Below, piece by piece: positions 22,786 through 32,175 of a stretch of DNA of 64,000 bases. The stretch comes from Chitinophaga oryzae (lineage in GTDB: Bacteria > Bacteroidota > Bacteroidia > Chitinophagales > Chitinophagaceae). Location of the stretch: the NCBI RefSeq assembly GCF_012516375.2, contig NZ_CP051204.2, positions 5,704,001 to 5,768,000 on the forward strand, read 5' to 3'. The translations under genes were made by a program, and so were the position numbers. Under the pieces are notes generated by a model that worked only from the letters and a program-made list of their open reading frames with translations, was not told the DNA's origin and searched no databases. The stretch's first letter is position 1. The number at the start of each line of letters is the position of its first letter.

Positions 22786-25700
22786 TTAGAATTCCAGCTG
22801 TGCCCCAGCCATCAATACTTTGTTTTGCGGATACATCAGGCGGTCCAGGCCACTATTGAGGATGTCTGTACGGCCGATTTCAGGATCGGGCCCGGAGTAT
22901 TTGGTGAACGTGAGAATGTTCTGTGCGCTTACGTAGAGGCGTAACCGTGTAACTTTCACCTGTTGCAGGAGCTGCGGGGAGAAGGCATAACCGAGGGTTA
23001 TGTTTTTCAGGCGCAGGTAGCTGCCGCTTTCGAGGAAGCGGGTGGATTCCCGGTTGTTGGCGTTGGGATCGCCCAGTACGGCGCGGGGTACGTCGGTGTT
23101 GGTATTTGCCGGCGTCCAGGCGTTAAGGGTGCTCACGTCGAAGTTACGGCCGGCATCCATGCCCTGCAGTTCATATTTGTTACCGTTGTAGATTTTGTTA
23201 CCGCCCACGCCCTGCCAGAACAGTTGCAGGTCGAAACCTTTCCACCCTGCGGTCATGTTCAGGCCATATTCTATTTTAGGGAAGGAGCTGCCTTTGTAGG
23301 TTTTGTCCGCGTCATTGATCACGCCGTCGCCGTTGCTGTCTTTGAAGCGTACGTCACCCGGTTTGGCATCCGGCTGCAGCAGTTCGCCTTTGCTGTTTTT
23401 ATAGGCAGCTACTTCGGCGGCTGACTGGAAGAGGCCATCGGCCTCGTACAGGTAGAAGGCGCCTACTTCGGTACCTACCTGTGTGGTATTCGGAACAGGG
23501 CCGGTGCCGTATTTCAGGCCGGTGCCATACAGCTTCTGGCCGTCGTTAGCGAGTGCCAGCACTTTATTTTTCACCTGGCTAACGGTACCGGTTACACTAT
23601 AGCTCCAGTCGCCGTGTTTATCTGCCCAGGTCATCTCCAGCTCCCAGCCGCTGTTTTTGAAGCGGCCTACGTTGAGGATGGGGTTATTGAGACCATTGCT
23701 GGGCGCCAGCTCTCTTCTGATCAATACATCGGAGGTGACGTTGTTGAAATAGTTAAATGAACCGTTCAGTTTATTGAAGACAGCGAAGTCGAAACCGGCG
23801 TTGCGGCTGGTATTGGTTTCCCAGCGCAGGTCTTTGTTGCGCAGTTCCCAGGCAGCGCCGCCGGGCCATGCGGTGCCTCCACCGCCCTGTACGGAGCCAC
23901 CGCCCCACAGGTTGTTGATTAAGATCAGTTGCTGATGGTCATAGGCGTTCAGCACTTCTTCGTTGCCCAGCTGACCGTAGCTGGCACGCAGTTTCAGCAT
24001 ATTCAGCCAGGTAATGCCCTGCATGAATGGTTCGCTCTGAATGTTCCAGCCTACAGATACAGACGGGAAAGTGCCATAGCGGCGGTTCACCCCGAACTTG
24101 GAAGATCCGTCGCGGCGAACAGCCAGTTGCAGCAGGTACTTACCGTCATACGCATAGTTGACGCGGCCCAGCCAGGAGAGGCGGTTTGTCTGCCAGCGGG
24201 TACCGGTGGCGTTGAAAGTGCCGCCTTTGGCGCCGTCCATGGTATTGAACAGCGGATCGAGGAAGCCGCCGGGCACCACGTCAGAAACGATCTGGCCATC
24301 TTTCACGGAGTAGATGGTCGTTTTACCATCGGCGGTAGTCAATACGTTGTTGTAGGTTTTTTCCAGGGCGGTATAGCCGGCCAGCAGGTTCAGGCTGTGT
24401 TTACCGAAGCTGCGGTCGTAGTACAACAGGTTTTCCATCAGGCGTTGACGTTCGTTGCCGCGGTTGTCCTGCAGCTGTGCAAAAGGCACCTGCGGGTCGT
24501 TGGCATTGGCGCGGTACGGCGGGTGGTAGCTGTAGGTGAAGTAGTTGCTGTTAGCCAGGCTCAGGTTGGTCACGAATTTCATGCCTCTCAGCAGTTCGAG
24601 CGACAGGCGTGCGTTTCCGTTGAAGTACTGGATTTTATTGCTGTTATCGTTGTAGAAGTTCACACCCACCGGGTTTTCGAACTTCGGCAGCTGGTTGATC
24701 TGCAACGCATAGCCATATTTTTCTTTGTCATCGTATACCGGTAACAGCGGCGACTGGAAGTAGGCGTCTTTTACGCTGTAGGGCACGTCGCGGCGGTCTG
24801 TTTCCGCATATACGAGGTTAGCTTCCACGGTGAGGCGTCCTTTCTTGTATTCGTTGCGGGAGCGGATGGATTTCTTCTTAAAGTTGGAGCCCAGGAAGGT
24901 ACCTTTTTCGTTGGTGATGTTACCGCTGAGGCCATAGGTAAAGTATTCGCTGCCGCCGGTGAGATTGAGGCTGTAGTTTTCGCTGTTGCCCTGTTGCAGT
25001 ATTTCATCCTGCCAGTCGGTATTAGCGGTGATGCCTGCTTTCAGGTAAGCGGGCCTCCTGGTGCTGGCCGGTGCGGGCTCGTACATCATGGTATGTACTT
25101 TCAGGTAGCCTTCCGCATCGAGCAGGTGCTGTTTGCCGGTAGGGTTCACGATGCTGTACCAGGTGTTGAACTCAATTTTCGGCGCCCCCTTTTTGCCTTT
25201 TTTGGTGGTGATCAGGATGACACCGTTGGCGGCTACTGAACCGTAGATAGAGGCAGCAGCACCGTCTTTCAGTACTTCTATGGAAGCAATATCGTTGTTG
25301 TTGAGGTAATAGGGGTCTGCGGGGCTGCCGTCCACGATAAACAGTGGCTGGTGGGAACCGAAGGTACTGATACCGCGCAGGCGGATATCGGCCATGGCGC
25401 CCGGGGCGCCGCCGGTGTTGGTAACGGTAAGGCCTGCCACTCTGCCCTGCAGGGCGTTCACGGGGTTATTGCTGGCCACATTGGAGATTTCATTTCCTTT
25501 TACGGAGGTGATGGCGCTGCTCACATTTCTTTTGCTCTGCGTGCCGTAGCCCACGACCACCACCTGGTCCAGCACTTTGGTAGAAGCGGCAAGGGTAACG
25601 GTCAGCGGTCCGTTTCCGTTGACTGTTACCTCTTGTGTTTCGTAGCCGATGAAGGATACTTCCAGTACCGCACCTGGTTGCAGGTCGGTGAACCGGAAGC

Positions 25701-26166
25701 TGCCTTTCACGTCCGTGAGCATACCGCGCGGTGTGCCTTTTACCCGTACGCTTACGCCGGGCAGGGCTTCACCGTTATTAGACTTCACGATGCCTTCCAC
25801 CACTTTCTCCTGTGCCGGTTGCACGGCGGTCAGCGCGGAAGTGGCCGGCGCCGCTTTCACCAGGATAATGTCTTCCGTCATCCTGAACTGCAGCGACGTG
25901 GCATGGCTGATTTCCTGGAGTAAACTTTCTACTGTCCTTTCTTTTTTATCGATGGTTACAGGTTTCAATTTTTCCAGATCATCAAGATTATACGAGAATT
26001 TCAGGCGGGTGTTTTTCTCGAGGTACTGTATCACGTTGAGCACCTTTGTCTGCCTGAATCCCACGTCAATCTTATCTTTCAGTCCTTCTGCTATTTGCGC
26101 CCAACTTAGCAAAAGGGATGATAGGAGCATGGCACAGCATGCCCTTAGAAGGGATGTCTTCTTCAT
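22786..26166 (-). CDS. SusC/RagA-family TonB-linked outer-membrane transporter with N-terminal STN domain
   Basis: TonB-dependent glycan importer of 1,126 residues. The signal is followed by an STN domain (about residues 33-85: KIDVGFRQTKVLNVIQYLEK), the part that contacts a FecR anti-sigma factor. Next come a carboxypeptidase-D-like domain (VEGIVKSNNGEALPGVSV; about 115-205), the plug with the SusC signature VVVGYGTQSKRNVSSAITSV and LRGISTFGSHQPLFIVDG, and then a long beta-barrel ending in VLMAGAQLEF. The STN extension means the locus is signal-activated through FecR and the ECF sigma factor encoded just upstream. It lies 35 bases after fecR. Confidence 0.96.
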   Translation of the reverse strand: MKKTSLLRACCAMLLSSLLLSWAQIAEGLKDKIDVGFRQTKVLNVIQYLEKNTRLKFSYNLDDLEKLKPVTIDKKERTVESLLQEISHATSLQFRMTEDIILVKAAPATSALTAVQPAQEKVVEGIVKSNNGEALPGVSVRVKGTPRGMLTDVKGSFRFTDLQPGAVLEVSFIGYETQEVTVNGNGPLTVTLAASTKVLDQVVVVGYGTQSKRNVSSAITSVKGNEISNVASNNPVNALQGRVAGLTVTNTGGAPGAMADIRLRGISTFGSHQPLFIVDGSPADPYYLNNNDIASIEVLKDGAAASIYGSVAANGVILITTKKGKKGAPKIEFNTWYSIVNPTGKQHLLDAEGYLKVHTMMYEPAPASTRRPAYLKAGITANTDWQDEILQQGNSENYSLNLTGGSEYFTYGLSGNITNEKGTFLGSNFKKKSIRSRNEYKKGRLTVEANLVYAETDRRDVPYSVKDAYFQSPLLPVYDDKEKYGYALQINQLPKFENPVGVNFYNDNSNKIQYFNGNARLSLELLRGMKFVTNLSLANSNYFTYSYHPPYRANANDPQVPFAQLQDNRGNERQRLMENLLYYDRSFGKHSLNLLAGYTALEKTYNNVLTTADGKTTIYSVKDGQIVSDVVPGGFLDPLFNTMDGAKGGTFNATGTRWQTNRLSWLGRVNYAYDGKYLLQLAVRRDGSSKFGVNRRYGTFPSVSVGWNIQSEPFMQGITWLNMLKLRASYGQLGNEEVLNAYDHQQLILINNLWGGGSVQGGGGTAWPGGAAWELRNKDLRWETNTSRNAGFDFAVFNKLNGSFNYFNNVTSDVLIRRELAPSNGLNNPILNVGRFKNSGWELEMTWADKHGDWSYSVTGTVSQVKNKVLALANDGQKLYGTGLKYGTGPVPNTTQVGTEVGAFYLYEADGLFQSAAEVAAYKNSKGELLQPDAKPGDVRFKDSNGDGVINDADKTYKGSSFPKIEYGLNMTAGWKGFDLQLFWQGVGGNKIYNGNKYELQGMDAGRNFDVSTLNAWTPANTNTDVPRAVLGDPNANNRESTRFLESGSYLRLKNITLGYAFSPQLLQQVKVTRLRLYVSAQNILTFTKYSGPDPEIGRTDILNSGLDRLMYPQNKVLMAGAQLEF

Positions 26167-26201
26167 AACGCATTTTGGTTGTTTAAATGTACCTGTGTGG
26201 A

Positions 26202-27221
26202 CTATTTACTGATTGGTTGCACAAATAAAGTGTCGTTTTTTGTTACAGGCTCCAGTCCGTTGACAAAGCAAACTGCTGCCAGCACTTCATTCAGCGGTTT
26301 GTTGTTGAATACGCCGTTAAAGCGGATAGGTTTGTTTTTACGCGTGATTACTTTTATATTGATACCATACCAATACCCCAGTGTGGACGCTATCTCTTCG
26401 GGAGAAGCATTATGAAAGACGAGGCGTCCGCTGCGCCAGGCTTTTTCCCTTTCGGGATCGAAATTGTTTTTTACAAAGCGGGCATGCGCTTTACCGGTCG
26501 TCAGCTGTTCTCCGGGCACTAATTCAGCCACCGCTGTTTCCTGCGCCACCCGTACTTTTCCTTCGACGAGGGTTACGGCCGCATGTTGATCGTACGCATA
26601 TGCGCGTAATTTAAAAGCCGTTCCCAGCGCCTGTACGCGGAGGTTTCCGGTGCTCACCACAAAAGGTTTCCCTTCTGCTTTGGCCACTTCAAACAGGGCC
26701 TCACCTTCGAGGACGAGGTTGCGTTGTTTTTCGTTGAAACTGGCCGGTACTCTCAGTGTACTGTGTGCGTTCAGGATTACCAGGCTGCCATCTGCCAGCA
26801 TTACCTGGCGGCGCACGCTGTCGCCTGCTTTTAAAAGCGTGTAGGACTCATTGGCAACGGCAGGAGCGACGGTACGATGACTGTTCAGCCACCACGCGGC
26901 AGCGGCCAGCGGCAATACTGCAGCGGCGGCGATGCGGGCTATCCGCTTCCAGGAGATTTTTTTGACCGGCGTATCGGCTACCGCGAGCGCGGCCTTCAGT
27001 TTACCGAATTCGGCTTCCTTTTCTTCCGGCGTAATGCGCAGGCCCAGCCGAAACAACCATTCCCGAGCTTTGGCAGCTTCTTCCTGTTTATGCGGGTACC
27101 GTTCCAGCCAGTCTTCCCAGAACTGCACGTCTGTATCGTTGCTGCGGAGGCAGTAACGCACAAATGAGTCATTTAATATAAAGTCTTCCGCCTTATACTG
27201 CTGTAAGTCCATACCAGGCAT
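26202..27221 (-). CDS. FecR-family anti-sigma factor of the glycan locus
   Basis: Inner-membrane regulator of 339 residues. The cytoplasmic N-terminal part (1-90) contains the sigma-binding helices (FWEDWLERYPHKQEEAAKAREW). One membrane segment follows at residues 95-112, then a periplasmic FecR domain (RQVMLADGSLVILNAHSTL, ALFEVAKAEGKPFVVST, GTAFKLRAY, LVEGKVRVA). The C-terminal DUF4974-type domain (IRFNGVFNNKPLNEVLAAV) is typical of Bacteroidota. It should receive the signal from the STN domain of the SusC product and release the ECF sigma encoded before it. Spacing: 44 bases after the sigma gene. Confidence 0.95.
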   Translation of the reverse strand: MPGMDLQQYKAEDFILNDSFVRYCLRSNDTDVQFWEDWLERYPHKQEEAAKAREWLFRLGLRITPEEKEAEFGKLKAALAVADTPVKKISWKRIARIAAAAVLPLAAAAWWLNSHRTVAPAVANESYTLLKAGDSVRRQVMLADGSLVILNAHSTLRVPASFNEKQRNLVLEGEALFEVAKAEGKPFVVSTGNLRVQALGTAFKLRAYAYDQHAAVTLVEGKVRVAQETAVAELVPGEQLTTGKAHARFVKNNFDPEREKAWRSGRLVFHNASPEEIASTLGYWYGINIKVITRKNKPIRFNGVFNNKPLNEVLAAVCFVNGLEPVTKNDTLFVQPISK

Positions 27222-27265
27222 TTAACTATAAAGAGGGGGGTATCTTTCTTTTTTTACCAAAGAAA

Positions 27266-27919
27266 TCAGGAAAAATTTTCGAGATCGAGCAAAAGCAGCA
27301 GCAGCGCGATAAAAGTGGCATCGTTATAGACTTCCCGGATACGGACAAGGGCGTTGTGGATGGTATTATAGATGGTCCGGGGCGTGGCTGCGGTTTTAAC
27401 CGCTATTTCTTCTATACTCAGGTCTTCGTAAAAACGCATCCTGATAAATTCTTTCTGGCGGCTGGTGAGCAGCGACAACATCTTTTCCAGCTTCTGTTTT
27501 ACCAGGCTGTCGGTTTCCTGGCGTATCAGCACGGTTTCGTAAGGCTGTTCCTCGGGTTCCGGAAACAGCTGGCTATCGGCCAGCACAGCGCCTTTCTGGC
27601 TTTTGGTCAGCAGTTTGTACAGTTTCCTTTTAAAGCAGATAAACAAGTACCCCTGGATATTCTCAGGCATACCAAGCTGGTGGCGCTTGCGCCAGATATC
27701 TACAAAAATATCGTTGATAGCTTCTTTTACCATGCCTTTGTCCAGCACTACTGATATACCATAGTGGTAGAAATTATCGTAGAGGTCATGGTAAATTTTA
27801 TACAGTCCCTGTTCATTGTCCTGCTGCATTTCATACCAGAAGCCGGCGTAATCCTTTTCACCGTACCGGCCTGTGCTGGATTCGGTTGAGCGATGTGCAT
27901 TGAGCATACAGCTGAGCAT
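27266..27919 (-). CDS. ECF RNA polymerase sigma factor of the glycan locus
   Basis: Sigma-70 family factor, 217 residues. Region 2 is recognisable (KEAINDIFVDIWRKRHQLGMPENIQGYLF), as is region 4 (MLSLLTSRQKEFIRMRFYEDLSIEEIAVKTAATPRTIYNTIHNALVRIREV), which carries the helix-turn-helix. The frame extends to a TTG at 27967, but the ATG at 27919 (or 27907) gives a normal ECF length and is preferred. The C-terminus is unusual: TFIALLLLLLDL ends the protein as a hydrophobic run. It is the first gene of the PUL operon and divergent from the M28 peptidase gene. Confidence 0.9.
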   Translation of the reverse strand: MLSCMLNAHRSTESSTGRYGEKDYAGFWYEMQQDNEQGLYKIYHDLYDNFYHYGISVVLDKGMVKEAINDIFVDIWRKRHQLGMPENIQGYLFICFKRKLYKLLTKSQKGAVLADSQLFPEPEEQPYETVLIRQETDSLVKQKLEKMLSLLTSRQKEFIRMRFYEDLSIEEIAVKTAATPRTIYNTIHNALVRIREVYNDATFIALLLLLLDLENFS

Positions 27920-28098
27920 TTTGGTTGGCCCGTGGGGAGCGATTGTTGTTCTGATTTCTGGCGGCAAATTAAGGGTTTAGATTGAAACAACCGCTTCTTT
28001 TATTGTGAACGACTTGTAAATCCGCTCCCCGCTTTTCGTATTTCTAATTTCGTTATTTTTATCATGAATGGTTTTTGTTTATTATCAATTATCTTATT

Positions 28099-29718
28099 TT
28101 GAAAGCACCCATCCTCTTTAGCATGGCCGCCTCCCTGCTGTGGCAGGGCGTTCAGGCCCAGGACTCGTCCGCCATCAGGGCTATCAATGCCAACAGCTTC
28201 GCCAGACATATACAGGTACTTGCCTCCGATGCCTTTGAAGGCCGCAAGCCTTTCACCCGCGGCGAAGACAGCGCCATCCACTACCTGGCGGCACAGTTCA
28301 AAGCGCTGGGACTGAAGCCCGGCAACGGCAACAGTTATTTCCAGGAAGTGCCCATGGTCTCCATCGGCTCCAAACCCGCCGGCAACCTGGTGGTCAAAGG
28401 CGCCAACGGCGAGGTGTCCTTACAATACCTCGACGATTATGTGGCAGGCACCCGCCGCGTACAGGAACAGGTCAGCATCAGCAATTCGGAACTGGTGTTT
28501 GCCGGTTACGGTATCGTAGCGCCGGAGTACGGGCATAACGACTACGCCGGCCTGGATGTGAAAGGTAAAACCGTCATCGTGATGATCAACGATCCCGGCT
28601 TTGCCGACAACACCCTTTTTAAGGGCCGGACCATGACCTACTACGGCCGGTGGACGTATAAATTCGAAGAAGCATCGCGGCAGGGCGCCGCCGGGGTGAT
28701 CATCATCCATGAAACAGCCGCCGCCAGCTACCCCTGGAAAGTAGTGCGCAGCGGATGGTCCAACTCCAAACTGCACCTGCAGACGGCAGACAATAATATG
28801 TCGAGGACCGCCCTGGAAGGCTGGATCACCCAGGACGCCGCCAGGAAGATCTTCCAGCTGGCCGGCATCTCCCCCGATATCATGGAGAAAGCAAAGCAAA
28901 AAGATTTTAAACCGGTAGACCTGCACCTGCAAACATCGCTGGTGATCAACAATACCATCAAAAAATCCACCTCCCATAATGTGCTGGCCATCCTGCCAGG
29001 CAGCAAAAGACCCGATGAATGCGTGGTGTTTTCAGCCCACTGGGACCATTTCGGTATAGGAGAAACGGTGAAAGGCGACTCTATCTATAACGGTGCCGTA
29101 GACAACGCCACCGGCACCGCAGGCCTGCTGGAACTGGCCACCGCCTTCACCCGCCTCAAACAAAAGCCGGCCCGCTCGGTACTGTTCCTCTCCGTTACCG
29201 GCGAAGAACAAGGCCTGCTCGGCTCGGAATACTATGCCAGCCACCCGGTCTTCAAGTCTGAAAAAACAGTGGCAGACATCAACCTGGACGTGCTCAACAC
29301 CTTTGGCCGCACCAAAGACGTGACCGTGATCGGCATGGGACAGTCCGAACTGGATGAATATGCCCAACGGGCGGCGGCCAAACAGGGACGCGTGACCGTT
29401 CCGGAAGCCAATCCGGAAGGCGGCTGGTTTTTCCGCTCAGATCACTTTAACTTTGCCAAAAAGGGTATCCCCGGTTTATACCTGGGCCCAGGAAACGATA
29501 TCTTAGGCAAAGCTCCCGGCTCCGGCAAAGAAAAAACTGCAGAGTATAACCGTTTACGTTACCACTCCCCCGCTGATGAGTTTAACCCTGATACCTGGGT
29601 GATGGACGGCATGGTAGAAGATGTACGCCTCATGTTCGACGTTGGCTATGCCCTTAGCAACGAAAGCACTTTCCCGCAATGGAAACAAGGCTCTGAGTTC
29701 AAGGCGTACCGGAAATAA
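28099..29718 (+). CDS. Secreted M28-family metallopeptidase with PA domain
   Basis: Zinc aminopeptidase of 540 residues, predicted periplasmic or surface-exposed. The TTG at 28099 is chosen because it gives the signal KAPILFSMAASLLWQGVQAQ; the first in-frame ATG at 28123 leaves a signal that is too short, and an in-frame TTG also exists at 28075. A PA insert lies about residues 120-250 (LVFAGYGIVAPEYGHNDYAGLDV). Zinc ligands are visible: FSAHWDHFG, GAVDNATGTAGLLELA, TGEEQGLLGSEYY, INLDVLNTFG and YHSPADEF. Upstream DNA is divergent from the ECF sigma gene; 18 bases after it starts the MtfA-like gene. Confidence 0.9.
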   Translation: MKAPILFSMAASLLWQGVQAQDSSAIRAINANSFARHIQVLASDAFEGRKPFTRGEDSAIHYLAAQFKALGLKPGNGNSYFQEVPMVSIGSKPAGNLVVKGANGEVSLQYLDDYVAGTRRVQEQVSISNSELVFAGYGIVAPEYGHNDYAGLDVKGKTVIVMINDPGFADNTLFKGRTMTYYGRWTYKFEEASRQGAAGVIIIHETAAASYPWKVVRSGWSNSKLHLQTADNNMSRTALEGWITQDAARKIFQLAGISPDIMEKAKQKDFKPVDLHLQTSLVINNTIKKSTSHNVLAILPGSKRPDECVVFSAHWDHFGIGETVKGDSIYNGAVDNATGTAGLLELATAFTRLKQKPARSVLFLSVTGEEQGLLGSEYYASHPVFKSEKTVADINLDVLNTFGRTKDVTVIGMGQSELDEYAQRAAAKQGRVTVPEANPEGGWFFRSDHFNFAKKGIPGLYLGPGNDILGKAPGSGKEKTAEYNRLRYHSPADEFNPDTWVMDGMVEDVRLMFDVGYALSNESTFPQWKQGSEFKAYRK

Positions 29719-29736
29719 ACTATAACACCCGGTAAC

Positions 29737-30525
29737 ATGATCATGGTATTATTCGGATTAATAATGATAGGGCTTATCCTGTTCTTGTACCTCAAGAACC
29801 AGGTCAACCGCCACCAGCTTAAAAAAACAGCAGTTCCCGATACTTACCGGGAACTGCTGCAATCACATGTACGCTACTACCAGCAACTCACGGAAGCGGA
29901 CAAAAACCGCTTTGAGCAACAGGTACAGCGTTTCCTGAAAAGGACCCATATCGAAGGCGTAGGTACGGATGTAGAAGCGCTCGACCGCGTGCTGGTAGCA
30001 GCCAGCGCCATCATCCCCATCTTCGGATTCAAAAACTGGGAATATTTTAATCTCACCAATGTGATCCTCTACCCGGACACCTTTGATGAATCGTACCAGT
30101 ATGAAGGCAACCGCCGGAATATCCTGGGCATGGTAGGCAGCGGAGCGCTCAACGGGCAGATGATCCTCTCCCGCTCCGCGCTGCGCGAAGGTTTCTCCAA
30201 CACCACCGACAAAAGCAATACCGCCATCCACGAGTTTGTGCACCTGCTGGACAAAGCCGACGGCTCTGTAGACGGACTGCCTACCAAATTACTGGAACAC
30301 AGCTACAGCATTCCGTGGCTCAAACTGGTACATCAAACCATCCAGGAAATGGCGGAAGGCCGCACAGATATTAATCCCTACGGCGCTACCAACCAGGCAG
30401 AATTTTTCGCCGTGATTTCTGAGTATTTTTTTGAAAGACCCGACCTGCTGTCTGAAAAACATCCGGAACTGTATAAAATGCTGACGCATATCTTCCAGCA
30501 GGACCCGGCCAAAACCGTTGCCTGA
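29737..30525 (+). CDS. M90/MtfA-like zinc peptidase with N-terminal membrane segment
   Basis: Predicted zinc metallopeptidase of 262 residues. An N-terminal hydrophobic segment (IMVLFGLIMIGLILFLYL, residues 2-19) would anchor it in the membrane, unlike soluble E. coli MtfA. The MtfA domain contains GFKNWEYFNLTNVILYPDTF, the catalytic HExxH in AIHEFVHLLDKADG, and the downstream ligand region QAEFFAVISEYFFERP. It lies 18 bases after the M28 peptidase, so the pair is probably one transcript. Its stop is only three bases from the stop of the convergent STN-protein gene. Confidence 0.92.
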   Translation: MIMVLFGLIMIGLILFLYLKNQVNRHQLKKTAVPDTYRELLQSHVRYYQQLTEADKNRFEQQVQRFLKRTHIEGVGTDVEALDRVLVAASAIIPIFGFKNWEYFNLTNVILYPDTFDESYQYEGNRRNILGMVGSGALNGQMILSRSALREGFSNTTDKSNTAIHEFVHLLDKADGSVDGLPTKLLEHSYSIPWLKLVHQTIQEMAEGRTDINPYGATNQAEFFAVISEYFFERPDLLSEKHPELYKMLTHIFQQDPAKTVA

Positions 30526-30528
30526 TTT

Positions 30529-32175
30529 TTACTGCGCCTTCCGGAAATGCAGCCGGTAAATAATGCTCACCTGTACGCCCAGCCACATTTTCCGGTTATC
30601 CACAGCATCCGGGCTGAAAGTATCGCTGATGGTATATAACGGTTTGAAGTAACGTACATCTTTGAGGGCAACTTCTTCCTCGCGTCCCAGCGAAGCGGGA
30701 TGGTCCATCGTATAATATTCCGACCGCAGGATGTTCAGCGATATACCTGCCTGCACTCCCAAATGATCGTTGAGCCGCCGCTCCCCGATAAGTGCCAGCT
30801 TCTGCCACTGCATCCGGATTTCTTTCTTTACAAAGTCGGTAGAATCATACTCAAATTGCATTTTCCCTATGGTCGCCTGCAGGTGCAGCCGCCAGTTCTC
30901 TCCCGGCGGAACGGAGATACCGGCGCCATACCGCAGCCCTGATGTATTACGGCCGGTACCCCACGAGGCTATGGCATACAGGAAGGGCATGCCCGCCTGC
31001 AACTGCCCGTTGACAATAAAAGATTCTTCCATGGAAACACCAGCGCCCACAAAAGGAATGAGGCCCGGCCGCGGCCCGTCACCGTTGTTACGGATACCGC
31101 CCGCAGATGAACGGTGAAACCAGCTGGACAGGAAAAAGGAGCGCTCCCTGGTACCGCCGGATTTTTGCAGGCGCGTCACCTTGCCCGTACCTCCCGCCTG
31201 GCCTGAAGCAGCCATTTCAGGGAAGTTCGTTGTTTTCTGCTGAGGATTGTTGGCAGCGGGCTGTTTCCGTATAGCCTCCGCCGTGAGTGGCGGAACAGGA
31301 TCTTCTTTTTTCACGGTCGTATCCGGCGGCGTATGTGTTCCAATGCCGGGCAATTCAATATTTCCTATCCCCCATCTCTTCCTTTCTTTTTTCCCTTCGG
31401 GCGATGATTTTCGCAGCGATAAATTTAACAGGCCGGTATCTTTCCGGTGCGGCAGCGTATCTCTTTTTTTCCCGGAAGTAACATATAGGGAATCCTGTCT
31501 GAAAGGTAGTGTATCGCGCTTTATCCCGGCAGTTACATATGGGGAATCCAGTCTGAAAGGCAACGTATCCCGCTTAATGCCGGCAGTGGTAGTATCTGCG
31601 ATGTCCCGTATTACGACAGCTGTATCGGTAGCAGGAAGGTGAAACTGGACGGCAGAATCCACGACCGGTTTTGTTACGGTAATCGCCTTGGTCATTGCCA
31701 GAGGCGTCTTCACCACCGTTTTCCCGGCGGCTACCGGCTTCCGTACAGATGCTTTCATCCTGGCAACGGAAGAGGTATGTACCTTGGCCGCGGCCACATG
31801 TTTCACCGGTAGCGCATCTACGAAAATAACATGACCGCCCAGCAATTTGTAGCTGATGCCGGTCTGCTTTTGGATATCGTCCAGTAAAACGCCCAGCGGT
31901 TGTATTTTCTGACGTATGCGGATCAGGCGCGAAGGAGAGAATTTACGGGTATTCAGGGAGAAACGGGTACCTGTTTGTTGTCCCACCGCTTTTAGCAGCT
32001 TATCCAGCGGTATCTCCCCTGCAGGGATGATAATATTTTTCTGAAGGTTAACAGCAGCTAACTGGCCGTAACTATATAAGACTCCCGAAAGCAATAAGAC
32101 GGCCAACAGCCATCTACCCACCACAGCCGGCGCCGTTGATGAAGACCTCTTCTTTTTCAAATCTGCATGTAACAT
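30529..32175 (-). CDS. STN-domain protein with repeats and a short C-terminal beta-barrel-like domain; no TonB receptor
   Basis: A 548-residue outer-envelope protein of unrecognised overall architecture. After a signal with a long basic start comes an STN domain (about residues 42-115: IIIPAGEIPLDKLLKAVGQQ, GVLLDDIQKQTGISYKLLGG). A Thr/Lys/Val/Pro-rich linker follows with three 18-residue repeats (190-243). A C-terminal ~190-residue part has many alternating beta strands (YGAGISVPPGENWRLHLQA, VQVSIIYRLHF) resembling a small outer-membrane barrel. STN domains usually sit on TonB receptors and signal to FecR; here the receptor is absent. The ATG at 32175 overlaps fecR by 62 bases. A GTG at 32121 (GTGGGTAG) would reduce this to 8 and also keeps a signal peptide, so the start is uncertain. 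Confidence 0.75.
   Translation of the reverse strand: MLHADLKKKRSSSTAPAVVGRWLLAVLLLSGVLYSYGQLAAVNLQKNIIIPAGEIPLDKLLKAVGQQTGTRFSLNTRKFSPSRLIRIRQKIQPLGVLLDDIQKQTGISYKLLGGHVIFVDALPVKHVAAAKVHTSSVARMKASVRKPVAAGKTVVKTPLAMTKAITVTKPVVDSAVQFHLPATDTAVVIRDIADTTTAGIKRDTLPFRLDSPYVTAGIKRDTLPFRQDSLYVTSGKKRDTLPHRKDTGLLNLSLRKSSPEGKKERKRWGIGNIELPGIGTHTPPDTTVKKEDPVPPLTAEAIRKQPAANNPQQKTTNFPEMAASGQAGGTGKVTRLQKSGGTRERSFFLSSWFHRSSAGGIRNNGDGPRPGLIPFVGAGVSMEESFIVNGQLQAGMPFLYAIASWGTGRNTSGLRYGAGISVPPGENWRLHLQATIGKMQFEYDSTDFVKKEIRMQWQKLALIGERRLNDHLGVQAGISLNILRSEYYTMDHPASLGREEEVALKDVRYFKPLYTISDTFSPDAVDNRKMWLGVQVSIIYRLHFRKAQ
31447..31608. repeat. Three tandem 54-bp repeats inside the STN-domain gene
   Basis: Units at 31447-31500, 31501-31554 and 31555-31608 each encode an 18-residue motif of the form KRDTLPFRxDSxYVTxGx. 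The first and last units are more diverged than the middle one. Such in-frame repeats can expand or contract by slippage without frameshift, changing linker length in the protein. Confidence 0.75.

Noticed and set aside
27920..27967. Upstream TTG start extension of the ECF sigma gene
   Set aside because: Adds 16 residues without resemblance to region 2 and makes the protein longer than normal; ATG at 27919 or 27907 is more likely.
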